Shown here piece by piece: positions 5,819 to 6,462 of a stretch of 6,462 nucleotides of DNA. A model generated the notes under the pieces. That model searched no databases. It was given only the letters and a program-made list of their open reading frames with translations, and was not told where the DNA came from. The stretch is taken from assembly GCA_030149995.1 (NCBI GenBank), contig JASLGV010000108.1, positions 1 through 6,462 on the forward strand, written 5' to 3'. This DNA is from Pedobacter sp. (GTDB taxonomy: Bacteria; Bacteroidota; Bacteroidia; Sphingobacteriales; Sphingobacteriaceae). Positions within the stretch are counted from its first letter, which is position 1. Every line of letters begins with the position of its first letter. The position numbers and the translations under genes are program-made.

Positions 5819-6462
5819 ATGAACGAATTTTTACATACCCTAATCAACCAGGAAATATCGACGCCTTTACTTATTTTCCTGATGCTCTTTAGCCTTGGTA
5901 TTGCGTTATTTCATACCATCATTTTCAGGGCCTTGTTTGAAATAAACCTGAAACCAAAATGGATTTTCTTTTTAACAGATCCATTGCTAATTGGCATAGC
6001 TTACCTGGTAAAACCTGGTTACGCCGCGGTGGTCCTGGTCATTTTATTTTTATCGGTATTTTTATGCGGTATCATTGGCATCATTACTTCGTCCATACAA
6101 AAAGGTAAAACAGACCGTGCAGCAGAAAAAAGCTTTAACCAGCAATATCAGACGCCTAAACAGCCAATGATAAAACGGATCAGAAATGGTATAGGCTGCC
6201 TGGGTATTATTACTCTTGTTTTTTTTCTCTTTGTCATCAACAAGCTCTCTTTGTTGCTGATTATCATCCCGGTTTTATTTATACTGAATGCCCTGTTCTT
6301 TCCCACCAGAAGAACGAACTTCTTTAAGTTACAGGCCGTATTACCCACATCTAAAATGAATGCAGTTGCCATGGGCCTGGTAGAAGTGATTGGCGATCTG
6401 GTAGAGATTGAGCCCATTATTTCGCCTCACTTTAAAGTGCCTTGTATAGGTTATCACATTCT
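5819..6462 (+). CDS. Membrane protein with a probable GIDE/MULAN-like domain (3' end outside window)
   Basis: The frame is open from ATG 5819 to the window edge (214 complete codons, no stop). Hydrophobic segments lie near residues 16-38, 48-65, 68-92, 124-141 and 143-162, with a charged loop at 93-123 (QKGKTDRAAEK, then KRIRNG). After the last helix the chain reads LPTSKMNAVAMGLVEVIGD (175-193) and then ISPHFKVPCIGYH (201-213). The pattern PTS-x8-GLVEV-xG-(x8)-SP-xxxxPC-xxY matches the start of the GIDE domain, the membrane-adjacent domain of the eukaryotic mitochondrial ubiquitin ligase MUL1/MULAN, also found in many uncharacterised bacterial membrane proteins. The rest of the domain, and any RING or other partner domain, lies outside the window. 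It follows the LRR gene by 12 nt and probably shares its transcript. Function unknown; the family call is from motif recognition. Confidence 0.75.
   Translation, partial: MNEFLHTLINQEISTPLLIFLMLFSLGIALFHTIIFRALFEINLKPKWIFFLTDPLLIGIAYLVKPGYAAVVLVILFLSVFLCGIIGIITSSIQKGKTDRAAEKSFNQQYQTPKQPMIKRIRNGIGCLGIITLVFFLFVINKLSLLLIIIPVLFILNALFFPTRRTNFFKLQAVLPTSKMNAVAMGLVEVIGDLVEIEPIISPHFKVPCIGYHI

Noticed and set aside
6148..6417. 89-residue open frame on the minus strand
   Set aside because: It lies wholly inside the + strand membrane/GIDE-like ORF (5819 onward), which has helices and a recognisable domain; the minus-strand frame has low-complexity basic content and no family resemblance.

Overview
The window looks like chromosomal DNA from a Bacteroidota bacterium, most likely a Pedobacter-like member of the Sphingobacteriaceae. 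It is moderately AT-rich, and the starts lack Shine-Dalgarno sequences and sit behind A-rich leaders. One intergenic site resembles the Bacteroidota TTTG-N19-TAnnTTTG promoter. The gene content (secreted lamin-tail/Ig-like protein, short-type Asd, a CDP-alcohol phosphatidyltransferase with the C-terminal end GKEIKRNKLFNG) fits that phylum. The genus is inferred from overall resemblance only.

Layout: (1) positions 2-397 (+) hold the C-terminal 131 residues of a TIM-barrel sugar phosphate isomerase/epimerase, closed by a clear intrinsic terminator. (2) 485-3091 (-) encodes an 868-residue secreted multidomain protein: signal peptide, lectin-like N-terminal domain, two copies of an Ig-like plus lamin-tail module, and a C-terminal FlgD/CHU_C-like beta domain. 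(3) A 50-bp divergent intergenic region separates it from asd (3142-4131, +), aspartate-semialdehyde dehydrogenase, which is followed by a textbook terminator. (4) 4191-4793 (+) encodes a CDP-alcohol phosphatidyltransferase family membrane protein that starts only 14 nt after that terminator. (5) A 206-bp intergenic region with a probable promoter leads to a likely two-gene operon: a five-helix membrane protein with a three-repeat leucine-rich C-terminus (5000-5806), then, 12 nt later, a membrane protein that runs off the window edge (5819 onward). The second protein is entering what looks like a GIDE/MULAN-type domain.

The first four genes are individually recognisable and do not obviously form one pathway; only asd has a firm metabolic role (aspartate-family amino acids and diaminopimelate). 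The least explained part is the LRR/GIDE-like membrane pair at the right edge. Its pairing suggests an envelope-associated function, but none can be assigned from this window. There are no RNA genes, CRISPR arrays, insertion sequences or attachment sites that I can support.
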